In this document: positions 1 to 13,200 of the stretch, in pieces
Layout: every line of letters begins with the position of its first letter
Numbering within the stretch: position 1 is the first letter of the stretch
Source of the DNA: Apostichopus parvimensis
Taxonomy: Eukaryota > Echinodermata > Holothuroidea > Aspidochirotida > Stichopodidae
Assembly (NCBI GenBank): GCA_000934455.1
Contig: KN884788.1
Location: 21,986-85,985 of the forward strand
Direction: 5' to 3'
DNA length: 64,000 nucleotides
Program-made: the position numbers and the translations under genes
The notes under the pieces: model-generated
What the model was told of the DNA's origin: nothing
Database searches by the model: none
What the model saw: only the letters and a program-made list of their open reading frames with translations

Positions 1-1135
1 CTACATGAAAAATATATATAGGGGCCTATATAAGTTGCCGGATGATTCATCTCTGTCATTCATTTTAGTTTGTCCTCAATATTTGTGCCCACTGTAAGTG
101 TAACTATTGTGAATCTGTGAAATTTTTAAGATAGTCATATGCTTTCAGAACCAAAAGAGAAGTGATTAACAGCTCAAATGCAAATACTGCAATGTATCCC
201 CATACTTGGCTAGTATATAATGAAGCAATGATGAACATGTCTTGAGGACTGATCTAAGTTTTGGACTTTTGGAAAACCTGCAGGCAGACCATTTTCGTAC
301 AACTGAACAAAAGTGGTATTCTTTGGGAAAACTTAGGACCGTTTGTTGGTTTACGCACATACAGTTCACTCCAGATTCACAGCTATTTTTGGGGGGAGGG
401 GGAGGTTCAGGGGGGGGGGAGTGGAAGGGAGCTCATAGGAATACCTTAATTTGGACTGTTAAGGTGCCATGACTACACTTTCTCTTTCCTATTTGATTAA
501 ACATTCTGTGCCATATTACCAGTTCTCTTCTTGATGAAAAAACACTAAATATGCCTCAAAACTTAAAGTCAATTACCTTTTAGTTTGGAATTGCTACCAA
601 AGCTTGTTAACTTTTTAGTCAATCCATTGAAAAGGGTTCCTTATTTAATCATTCTATCACTGTGAGTGTTTACAAGCTGTTTGTATAGTGAAGAGGTAGT
701 TTATGGTTAATGAAGTTCCTGTTTTGGTTTCCCTTGCTACTGTGTTTATGATGCTCTCAGATAGGCAGAATAATACTGTATAAAGTTGTAACTTTATGAT
801 ACTGAGAAGCTCCAAGAACTTTTACCAAATGGCAAAAAGTATCGTCTCCAGGCAGTACAAATTTGTCCTAGTGAGAGGAGAAATATGCAGTGTAGAATGA
901 ATATATAGTGAGAAAAAGTTTTACCGTTTAAGTGCTAAATTTTTGTAGTTTCTAGTTCAAGTGTTACTTGAAGGAGCATCTTTAACAACTCTAAAATATC
1001 CCTTTTTGTGAATGATGAATATTTTGACTTACCTATCCTATCTTACAGGCCTACCCTTCTTTGTTGGTTTGTGTAATTTGCATCTTTAGAGCAGAGTACA
1101 GGTAGGTGCCTTGAGTGGCTTCAGTGGATATCAAA
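1..1135. other. Upstream region / possible 5' UTR of LYST
   Basis: No gene is recognised here. A G-rich tract lies at about 391-421. A good splice acceptor (pyrimidine tract then ttacag, AG at 1047-1048) could open a 5' UTR exon at 1049 that runs into the first coding exon. An in-frame TGA at 1112-1114 stands 21 bases before the chosen start codon and so supports it. I see no convincing core promoter; the real transcription start may lie left of the window. Confidence 0.4.
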
Positions 1136-1240
1136 ATGGACACCACTCCTCACCATCAACAAATACAGACCTTGAAGGCAAGATGGGAAAAGTATATAGC
1201 AATGTCTCCAACCGAAGAAGCTACTGGAGCTCTCCAAGAG
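1136..1240 (+). CDS. LYST: LYST exon 1 (coding part)
   Basis: Encodes residues 1-35, starting [11 protein letters not shown] and ending TGALQE, then a strong donor gtacgt at 1241 in phase 0. The phase and the open frame agree with exon 2. This stretch is poorly conserved, so the call rests on the start codon, the upstream stop, the donor and the phase rather than on similarity. Confidence 0.75.
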
Positions 1241-4200
1241 GTACGTTCTCAGCTTGGATAGGGCTGCAGTGGGTAGGCCCACAGTGTTCAGCATGGGAAT
1301 GGCTACACAAAGTACATAGTACACCATGTACAGCATTGGTACAATATTCAGTATGGGCATGTCTAAATGAAATACATAATATGCCATGGACAAGGTAGCA
1401 GCAGGTCGTTGAATGCTTAATACCATCTCAAGCCCTAAAGCACCTTGTGCAGTGTTCTGCACTCATCACACATCCCAAAAAAGAGAAAGTTGGTACTGTA
1501 TGTCTTGCCTGGAAGTGTTGACGGAGACCTCTAGACCTTGTGAGCCCAAGGCACTTGCCTCATCTGCCTTCTGGATGCTCCAGCACTTCAGAAGGTACAG
1601 TTTTCAGCATGATTGAGGTCGCAGGTGGTGCATCTTTCACTTAGTCTTTGGGCAGGGCAGCTGGAGGTACATAACTCACCACAGGCAGGGCTGCAGGAGG
1701 TACAATGGTCATCATAGGCAGGTTTGCAGGAAGCATATATACCGAATGTAACATACTGTAAGGACTGCAAGTAGTGTATATGCAAGACTATAAGACTTTC
1801 AGCATGAGGCAGGCTGCAAGAGGAGCAATAGGCAGCATGATAATAATCTTCAATAATTCACAGCCCTATAACCCATTGATCATTGGCATTTTAATTTACC
1901 TTAAAAAAATACAGCTTGTTCAGCCTAGTTATTCCTGTAGCCTATATCTTGTCATTGCTTTGCACATTCACTTAACCACAAAATCTGTTGTTGCATTTTA
2001 CGTCACAACATTTTTATAAAGATCTAAAGTAAGCAAAGCACAGTGCACATTTACAGTAGCTTGAGTACAATAGGTCTACGGCTCCTGTACACTGCAGACC
2101 TGTTGTTGTCATTATGAGGTATCTTATTGCACCTACGAAGGTTTAAGAAGGTACTTTATAGCATTACTGTGAAACGTTACAAAAGTAATTGAAGCAAGTT
2201 TAATGGGAAGAACAACATGGCTATGTTACTTATTGTTTTTTATACAAAAGGAAATCAACCATCTACCTGTAAAGGTCATCTCTATGTTTCCAGCGTGGTG
2301 AACATTTCTCAAACTTAACGAAAGGTCCTACATATCGTTATTTGCAAATAGTGTAACTGAAATGTGGCATTGAATTTTTAGTCAATTGCTTTTTCAGGAA
2401 TTTCATTGACAGAAAATGTTGAGCACTTAGACAACTTTTCTCATATTTAGGTCATATCTGGGAATAATACAGGTGGCTCATAATAATCACATAGTTTTCA
2501 AGTAAACTAATAAAACCTAATTGCTTAAAATCCCTTCCTTGATATCATGTTAATATGTCCAATAGAAAAGAGAAGAGGTGTGGTAAATGCAATTGTTTCA
2601 CTGACATTTACAAATATGACTATGAAATGACTGCTGCAACTCTTGGGTAGATTGTTCATGAATTGTTCATGATTGTTCATGATTGTTTGTTCATGATTGT
2701 TCATGAATTGTTCATGAATTGATTGACCAAATATCCTCTTTAAATGTGGCAGATAGATATTTCCCTTAACAGGGGACTAGATATATAATTATCCATACAA
2801 TGCATTTTAAGGTATCTGACATATGATAGCAGCATGGCCTTATTCTTGTTGACCAAATATCTTCTTGAAATGTGGCAGATAGAGATTTCCCTTTACAGGG
2901 GACTGGATATATATAAATGTATCCATACAATGCATTTAGGTACCTAATATATGATAGCAGCATGGCCTTATTCTTGGTGACCCACTCACAGCTGATTCTG
3001 TTCCAGTTTCAATTTTTTTTTCAATAAGGGATAAACGTCCCTGCAATGAACGGGTTAGGATGGAACCTTTGTGTACTCTTGATAGTGTGGCTTTAATATC
3101 CATCCATGTTTCGATCGCAATTTTTAATACGAGTGGCTGCGCATAACTAAATGTGTCAAATATGAAACTTCCATTTGACACATATAATGAAATGTTAGAG
3201 CTTATGTAAGTTTGTCTTAATCATTAACTACAGAGAGATTACTTCAACAACAAAAATCACTGTAGAGCATCTATCTAACAATAACCTTCAGCCATTGAAC
3301 AGCAATGTAAAATGGTGATGGAGGTGTGTGTTTCATGGCTGTACCATTATTTAGCCTTTTTGTAATTTTGGACACATGGGTCTTCATTTATGATAGTGGT
3401 ATTGTCTTACAGTATATTAAAAGTCGCAGTGATTGATGGAGGAATGTTCAACTAGCATGCAGTTAAAACATGTTTGAGTTTGGTCAAAGATCGACGTTGG
3501 CCAAGACTACTCAAGGCTCTTTCCTAGATTCTTTCACCAAATTGATATTAAATGAGCGAGTGACCACTGAACTTGGTTTAATTCTCAACATTTCATAGAC
3601 ACTTCTTTGTATGGGGGTATTAATTTAATCACATGTAATGAGCAAATGGGGAAAACTACAAAATGTTTCTTCAATTTTTTTTTTGAACGAAAGGTGCTTA
3701 GTCAAGCTAATGAACAACATTGTTATAGAATTTTGATATCTTACATAAAAACAACAAATTTATCAAAATCAACTGCTGCTTTGGGACAACTGATAACAAC
3801 TACAAATTAGACATGTATGGGATCGTAAAATATTTCTGTGATGTAAGATTTTAGAATATATCCTCAACAGATCTTTCACCTTGTGATTTAAGTTTTGTAC
3901 GAAGGTTTGTTGTTTTTGCCATTTTCAGAAGCAGCAGAGATGCCTGGAAGATTTTCTCCATCTTCTGGTCGCTATGTCCCACAGTAAAGGCATTGAAAAC
4001 GAAGACCTCTTAAATTTCAGGTTGGTTTAATGAAAATTAATTTGCAGCTTTTAATAAAGTTTGTTGCAATATTAGGTTTAACCTGCAATTACCCTGCAAT
4101 AGTTTTTACCAGTCCTCAGAATTTCAACTCCCATTGTGAATGTTTTATAGAAAAGATCCATTGATCTGTTTTTTTCTTAAAGTGTTCAGTTTATTCAGTG

Positions 4201-7200
4201 AACAGTGAATTCTTGTTATTTTGGTATATAATGCCTAACTTACTATTGAATGCCAAAAAAAATAAAATAAAAAAAAATAAAGATCTGCTTTTAGTCTCTA
4301 CTTTGCATATAAAGAAATGCCAAATTCCCATAAATTCCTCAGCAAGAGAAAATAGTGTCTAGATTTATGGTTCTTTTCGGCAGCCCTAAGCAAACTTTGA
4401 TGATTGTGATCATGTTAGGGTTAAATATCTCCTTTAAAATAGCATTGATATTAGCTATGTTTGTAGTGTAAAAACTGTTGTACTTTAAACTATGAGAAAT
4501 AAAACCTTAGTACTTCTAATGACATCATGAAACCTTGCTGTCATCGTAAACCTGGAAAGGTTATATTCTCATTTAAAACATTCTTGCCAAGGGAATTATG
4601 CTTTGTGACTTATCTTTTGATTTTTCATTTATCTTTACGCAGCTCTGACATACACAGTGCCTTTAACATTTTGGCCCGAAAGCTGATGCATGACATTCAG
4701 GTGGAGGCATCCTTCCCACCGAGTACACGTGCAGACGAAATCTGTGGACTTAGTCGTCACCTCAAATATTTAATGTTTGATACCGGCTGGTTGCTGCTCA
4801 ATGCTCTGTGTACTTTATCCAGACAGGTAAGAGATCAACAAGTATGAAAAAGAATTTGTTTATCTTTAAAGGGGTTCCTCCGTCGTGCTGTTGAGAAGGT
4901 GTACATTTACTTCAAGGTTTTAATAGAATTTTGGATTTTTAGTCATTTTCAAAGGGAAAGCATCTGTTGGGATAAGTACAGTAAATGTTACTTATATATT
5001 GGTTATAAATGATTATAAAGTATTCATTCAAAAAATTGAAAAAAGTAAATTTTTAATTTTGGTATGGCAAAGAAAAAAATCAACTTTCTAGAACATGATT
5101 CAAAGTCAGTGTTCTCAGGATTTATTTTTTAATAATCAGTTTCCAGTTCATGTTTTACTTATTTCTCTTTTTAATTTGGCTGGTTTTATTTAATGCTAAT
5201 GTAAAAAAAAAAACCTTAACCAAGACTTACATGCTTGGAATGCATAGGATGTAATGTATTAACAGGTCTTTTGGTGTATGTTAATGACCCATCACAGATG
5301 TGATAATAGGAAGGTAATCATTATTGTTTAGTTATTTCCAATCAATTTTAAACAAATCTTCAATTTTCTTTTATATACTCAATTAACATTCTGTACCAGT
5401 TTATCCATTCATGACATGTGTTTTTTGATTTAGTGAAATGGGAATAGGCTACAGTCTTTATACATGATAGTGTATCTACCCTACATGTCTAAATTTAGCT
5501 TTCTGTATGATGGAATACCACATAAGCATGTCTTCCAATTCTTTCAAGCCAGTTGGGACCATTTCCTAATGCTAATACCACTCTATACTTGCCTTTCAAA
5601 TCATGCTTCAAAGCACTAGTACTGACAGTGCAAACAGTTTCTTAACTTTACTTGACCGAAACATGTTGTTCATACTGCTCAGTGCTCACACTATCAATAT
5701 GAGTTTCTTGGAAGTTGGATATGAAGGAACATTACAGAAGAAATTGGTTGTATATACTGGGTGAATTCTGTTTTTTATAGATTGCCATGAATATGTACAA
5801 GACTCCCTTTAACCAACAGTCAGTCGAGGGTTAACAACTTTGTTGATTTAAGATGGAGATTGATTTTAATTTTGTTATATTCACATTTACCTTGTGGTGA
5901 CCTTACTCACTTAATTGGACTTCTAAAGATAACAAGGTGATAAAAACTGATTATTTATGCTCCTTCACTTTGAAAGTTACAATAATTAGTTTATTAGGTA
6001 GTTTGAGGATGACTGATAGCAACTCCAAAGTTCTTGAGATCAAGTTTATAAAAGTTTGTAAGCATGCTTGGATATGTTTTCATTATGGAGTCAGGCTGTG
6101 ATGATAACAGTTTCAATCATAAGTGTGGAGTAGTGTACATTTTCATAGGTATGTAAGTTTAGTTTTAATCTATATCTGCAGTATTCTGTACATTGTTCAA
6201 TGTGTAGCCTACATGCTGACATACACATCAGTTTTAAGTTGTTCTTTCACAAGTTTTTCAATGTGTATGTGTTATTTGGCTTCAATTCATTTGGTTTATA
6301 CATAGATATGGTAACCTTTGAAACTGTCTAAAGATGGTGTGTGGCAGATTCCATCAAGTTAATTTGGTTAATTTTCAAACAAATATCGGATATTCTTGTA
6401 CTGAAACAAATATTTTTTGAGGCTCTTCGAATTTACATGAAAAAATTATTTTCAAATAGCTTTTAAGATGTGTTATTTTTTATTATTGAAAATTGACCTA
6501 TACAATGCCATAATTTAAGTTTGTAACACCCTATTTTATATAAGTGTGAGTCTAGTGAATATATTCAGGTTGCTGGTACAGGTTGCTCAAGTGAAATTTC
6601 AATGTGTGATGCAGTACTAAATTCTTAATGGTCAACGGACACTAATGAACAACATTGTCCTAATTACTCTCATATTCGTTACACATCATGATAATAGCTG
6701 CAACTCCCATCAAAATCCATCAAAAATTGACCATTTCACAAGTCTTTTCTCAATTCTAGTTATATTTATGTATAAACATACGCAATTATGCACACTGATG
6801 TTGTATAGGGAGTGACTGCCTAATTTTCTGTTATGTTAATTTCTTTGATTTCACAACCTTCATTTCAAGGACACTGAACACAGTTTTGTGGAAATATTTT
6901 ATTGTCTTCTTTGAGAAGAGGAACATCATATTATTCAAATAATATATGTGGCCTTATAATTAGGGGGTAACTCCAGTAACTTGGGCTAAAATAAGAAAAC
7001 AAAAACACTCCACATCATAATTTGCACATATTTAACGAGTTTCCCCAGCTTTATCAAAACATCAAATGTGTATATCTTGGCAAACGAAAAGCGATTTTCG
7101 AAAAAAAATTCAAACAGACTTTGAATGAGATTATCACACTGAATAAGGGCAAACTGGCTGTACTTAAATACGGTGTATGTAAAGAGTGCTTGTACGGTTC

Positions 7201-10200
7201 AGACATCCTACTATTATTTACTAAATATATACTGTAGGAATAAAAAGTCTTATGTCCCTTGAATCCAATTTTGGAATCCAATGGAAATTTAACCCTGTGG
7301 TCACTGTTTCAAATGTTCTGTTCTGTTTTCAAGTGTGTCATTTTCCAATCAGTTTTCTGGTTTTTATTTACTCTTCCCTCCTTTTTTTTGTCTATTTCAG
7401 GCTCTTTCTTGCAAGGATGAGTTCATACTGCTGCTTGTCGCTCTGTTCGAGGAATGTCTCAGTTCCTGTTCCTATGACAAACAAAGATTGAGTAAGTGAC
7501 ATTTTAATAATTGGGCTGTCCAGCGTTTCTACATAGCCCGCCGTCATAATCGGTCATGAAGGGCTCCATACCCGATCGATACCGATTAACAATCACCGCA
7601 TTAAAGTGACATAATCGTGTGTATAAGTTCACGCCTGATCAACTTCCACACTGATGGGCTGGCTGATTAACTAGTTCATGTTTTCCCTCGTGTAGTCTTT
7701 CAGAATGAACAACATGCTCTTAGAAAACATACGTTAAAGAGCTTGAAACAGTTAGCTCGACTTGAAACATCGACATTATGTTTCAAAATATCTCTTCTGC
7801 TATGATTAATGACAACTGTATATATATATACTACTAGTGAGCAACCCTTGACAGCTTTTAGACTGCAACCTGGCAAATTTTTCGCAACTAGATAGGACCG
7901 ATATGACAGCTCCCTCTGTTGATTTTGGGCTTGGCTGGAGAGTCCTATTGTCAGTGCGTGGTTGAAGAGAAAGTCATAAGCAAAGAGTTGTTCTGATAGT
8001 GGTGGGACAAAGAAGAGAATTTTGCCTCAAAAATCTGATCAGAATCTTTTCCACATGGTCCTTAGTTAACAGTTATTGTTTCTCAACTGTAACTTATTTT
8101 CATATTCTCCACTTTCTTACATCTTTTTGCCAGAGGAATGAAAGGGTGAGAGGGATAGGGGGCAGGTCTGTAAGGGGTCTGAGTATTTTTTGCATCGAAT
8201 AAATAAAAGAGAATATGGGCGAGAATTTTCAGTCAGACTCTAAAGTATAACAAATGTACTCAGTATTGTTTACTTTTCATACTAACTGCTAAATTAACAG
8301 TTTGATGTTATTTCTCTCATTTAGTTATTCCCTACTTGTGATTCTGAGGAATGTATTATTTGAATGATTTAGAACATGTGCATAGAAGCAATTCCATTAC
8401 CTACAATCATAGAAAAGATCCATTTCTACAATCAGATTTACTAAACGAGATGATCTTAATATGGCATTCTCTTCATTTCACCAAAATGAACGTCCTTTCA
8501 ATAACCAAGTTTCCCATTAGCGTTACGGATGAGACCCAGCTCTGGGTGCTCAGCAATAAACTGATTTTGACCCCATGCACTTTTACATGTGACTCTGTGC
8601 TTGGTATCAGACCCAACGCTTGCGATTTACCATACAGGAAGTAATGGTTGGTTTACTTAGAAGCAAAGGAAAGCAAAGCCACAAGCTGTGTGATGTGCCC
8701 TGCTGCTACTAAATGCCTAATACTATTGTGTCAAATTACAATCAATTTCTTTCATTCTTCTCTCCATCCCTTGTCTACCAATCCCCTTACATCTATCTCT
8801 TTGTGTTCACCATGCTCATTAACCTGTCTGTATTCTGTGCGTGTTTTTGTCCCTTCTGTTACTGTTACTTGTCATTTAGCCTTTGAAGAAGATCCTGCTA
8901 GGATCGAAACGTCAGGCCAACTTTATACTTTTACACAAATTACAATCGTAACAAACAACAATAGGGCTAAATTTCTCCTTGATTATATCTTGGACCTGGT
9001 ATGTAGCCAAGAGGCGAAAAAAAAAGAAGAAAAGACAGAGGTAGTACGGGGGAAATGGTTGAAAAACAAAGATATTCTGTAAATAATTTTTGCAGCTTGG
9101 CTGATCACAACTGTCTATGTTGTTTATGTAATCATTGGTTAACTAGTGTCTTGTTGTTCACCCAGCTGTGGAGTGTTTCCATGTAGAAGGAACTTCGAGG
9201 AATGATAAGCTAATCTACATAGCTTATTTAGAAAAGTAAATAAACAATCTAATCGGTTTTTCCCTTTAATGCTTTGTGCAGTGTGATTGGAAGTTTAACT
9301 GCAAAAATAAAATGAAGAAAAGATTCTTAGAGCCTTGTTGAAATCCAAGTAAGAAGGATACCATACCAATTGATGGTTAGACCACCAATCCATGGATGTA
9401 CTGACTGTGGTCAAATTTTGTTATCTTTGTATATTTTGATTCCTTGCCAAAAGACAAAAGGAATCTATGGGCTAGTAATGGTGTGTGTGTGTGTGTGATA
9501 CGATACCTGGGCTTGTAAACATGATAACTAAAACTGTAAAAATGTTGGTGTAAGATGATATTAAGTATCTGGTACCCCATTGGTGAGTACATAAACCTGT
9601 TGAAATTTGTGGAGTTCAATGGTCATTTGAGGTCAACAGAGGTCAAACCTCAAATAACTTGTAAACAAGAGAACGCACTAACTGAACTTGGGCATAGTTC
9701 ATACTTGATACATAAATGCCAGTGGGTGAGTTCAAGAACCCCATTGAAATTTGGTGGAGGTCAGAGGTCAACAACGGTTAAGCCATGCCTTTGATGTTAA
9801 CACTATAACCTCCCTAAATGAAACCTTGGATGAAGTATATACTTTAATAGTATTTAGATGCCACTTGGTGAGTGCGAGAATTGTATGGAAATTGGTGTAG
9901 GTCAAAGGTCAAAATCATCCGGGTTTTTACTTGAGCCAAAGCCGTGCAGCCTTAGTTTGAAACATATCAGTTTCTATGTTTCTTGACGTGCAAGAAGACT
10001 TGAGGAAGTCTAAATCAGTATAAACTTTATGAATATGAAAGCTAATTTACTTACTATTGAACACCCTACAAGGACAAGTAAGCCAAGCATCAACATTAGT
10101 CTATGTAAGAGAGACGCCAGTAACTAGTAAATCCCACAAGCAAACTAAATAATGTGTTCCGTATAGGTGATCTTGTAGCTTTAATGTCCACCCATTAGCA

Positions 10201-13200
10201 AGACTGAAGACTTGAACCTGAGTTTGAACATGACATCATTGAGCCACATAAATGATTTGAATTGTTAATGTTGATATTATTTAAATTATTACAATGATTA
10301 TTTTAAGTTTGGTTTTGTGATTGCTGAATCTTAAAAGTACGAAAGTTCATTGCATGTTTTAGTACTGTTGTTATTTTTAGTGTCAATTCTGTTAATATAC
10401 TCCATAAAAGTCAAAGAAAGGATAACCCCATTACTTCTCACAAATGGNNNNNNNNNNNNNNNNNNNNNNNNNNNNNNNNNNNNNNNNNNNNNNNNNNTGG
10501 ATGAAGTATATACTTTAATAGTATTTAGATGCCACTTGGTGAGTGCGAGAATTGTATGGAAATTGGTGTAGGTCAAAGGTCAAAATCATCCGAGTTTTTA
10601 CTTGAGCCAAAGCCGTGCAGCCTTAGTTTGAAACATATCACAGTTTCTATGTTTCTTCATATGCAAGAAGACTTGAGGAAGTCTTCCGTATAGGTGATCT
10701 TGCAGCTTTAATGTCCACCCATTAGCAAGACTGAAGACTTGAACCTGAGTTTAAACATGACATCATTGAGCCACATAAATGATTTGAATTGTTAATGTTG
10801 ATATTATTTAAATTATTACAATGATATATGTGTGTATCATTATGGTATAAATATATCTTTTATGGTGTTTTGGGAAATGCTTTGAAAATGATTGTTCACA
10901 TGCAGTCAATGAGAAAATTCAAATCGGTAAATATCAGGAAGAAGACTGATGATATGAACAAACATCTCATAATAACAAAATATGTATAAACACGTTTGTT
11001 CCGTCTATCTTGATGAGGCATTTGATTTTCTTCTTGATTATTCAAGGTGCATCATCACTCAGAATACCGAGCCTTCAGAAGATTTTTGTCACAAAGAAGT
11101 GCCGACGTTCCAGCTCCTTGTCCTCTGAAGAATTTCCTGCCAATTTTCAATCGTCAGTTACTTCCTTGAAGGATGCTATCGCCATGAAGTCCAACAGTGG
11201 GAGTGCACCGGTGAAACGTTCTGCGAGGAGTGAGTCCCTCCCGAACCACAAACTGACATTTGATAGTTCGGACTCGGAGAACGAACACAGAAAACAGAGG
11301 TCGAGAAGAAGATCCCGTCCGGAGACGTTGGATCATCATCATCATCATCATCAGCATCACAGACCAGAGAGGTTATCATTTAGTAGTGCTTTCCCTGTAT
11401 ATCTCTTTCAGTGTGCTAGTCAGATTATGCAAAGGCGTGTACACGTCAGTGGTGTACACGTCGTCTGTCAGAGTACTTCCGTGGTGGACCTGAGCATCAC
11501 CTTGCTGTCACTTTTGGAAGGATTGTGTACCAGTGAAGTCATGCACTTAGCTTCGCGGAATGCCTTAGGCCAGTTTCTTGCCCCGTATTTGACAAAGTTT
11601 TTATCGGATCTCCAGCAACTTGGATTCACCAGCGATGGTACGGTGGAAACAGAGCTTTTTGTCGGTAACCTCAGCAAGCTTCAGAGGTTGGTACTCAGGT
11701 TGCTTCTTAAATTGTGTCTTTCTTCTGGAGGGAACCACCAAAGAGTGTCAACGTTAGCCAAGGCTGGTACTATTAGCTCTCTGCTATCCCTGGCCATCGC
11801 TATCAACAAAAAATTGTCGGTTTTTGCTCCCTTTGAGAAGCGTCCTATTCAGATTGCTTCTCTACCTCTCGGTATGGGCGGGGACGATCTTGAACTTGAA
11901 GCAGATGTCTTTGAAGAAAGTAGAGATAGTGTTACCAAAGAGCTTCCTTCATCGCGAGCTCTTCAGCTCAAGTCAACAGAGAGAGATTTGACTGTTGTTA
12001 CGGAGATACTGGAAGGTATTCTCATGATATTATCTACAATACTGTTTCGTTGCCAGGACGACCAAACGGTCATAACCCAAGCTGTTGCTATGTTGTGGGA
12101 ATTTGAAGTGTCCGATGGTTTCACCATACTTCAGAATACCATTCTACAGCTAGATACGATGCTTTTCATGGAAACGTGCAACGGAGAAACGAAGGAACAT
12201 GCAAAAGAATGTATAAACGATCTCGCATGCGGTCTACGAAAACTTGTCACTGCTGCAAAGCGCGCCAAACTGGAGTACCTGCACAAATTTCACTGTTTGA
12301 AAAGAAGCCATCAGCATTGTGATTACACTAGTTACATGCATCACCATCATAATCTACTAGGGATTCCGTACACGAAGGTAAAAGAGATGAAAGGGTCCAC
12401 ATATTCCATGCCAAGCAGCCCAACAGAGACCTCTGCATCCCATCGGAAGTGCTGCCTGGTTCGAGCGGTAGAGCTCTGTCTCTATCTCATAAAGAGGGCT
12501 CACTGCCCCTGGACGGCATTTAAAATATTGTCGGTACTCGACCAGTTTGGCATTTGTTGCTGTTTGCCAGAAGAGGTTTTAATTCATCAGATCCTAGAGT
12601 GTCTTCCTAATTGGTCTCTGTCTCTATCTTCCCTTGCCTTGAAGATTGTGGCTAAATTGATACTGGAACAGCTCAGTGGAGGTAACATGGACAAAGCAAA
12701 TCTAGTTGACCTTTGTGATGAGTGCAGAGGCAAGAAAGGAGCGAAGTTTAGAGCCTCGAAGGGGCGTGTATCAAAAAACGACGGGAATAGCACCAACGAT
12801 GCCAGCGGTAATTACATACCATTGTGGGAGGCTGTCGGAGAATACAAAAGCTTACTAATCGGTCAAAGTGCTCCCTTAAGTATTCTGGTGGCCAAACACC
12901 TTGCCTTCTTAGTGAGACATGGAAGCACACAGTTAAAACAAGCCCTGTACAATAAGGTGTACATTCCAGTCTTTGAACATGTGAATGCTGTGGATGATGA
13001 TCTGTTCGGTGCGGTGCCCTCCGACGTCGTTCCAGAGGCAGCGTTGCAACACTGCTACTGCGCGCTACCACTGCTCCTCAAATTCAATTCTGCCGAGGAA
13101 CTGTTTCTACTTCAGCTCGGTCTGCCACACGCCATTCATCTGATAGAACTCGACGCCACACGGTCTCACATCCTGAAAATCTTTGAGGTCATGGTGGGCG

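Noticed and set aside
1121-1462. 113-codon minus-strand ORF opposite exon 1
   Set aside because: It is antisense to the LYST first exon and to a degenerate tandem repeat, with no recognisable protein features.
11010-11046. Start codon at 11010 for a separate 1,044-residue gene
   Set aside because: The frame there is intron sequence. The acceptor at 11046, the phase with exon 4 and the homology show this is an internal LYST exon.
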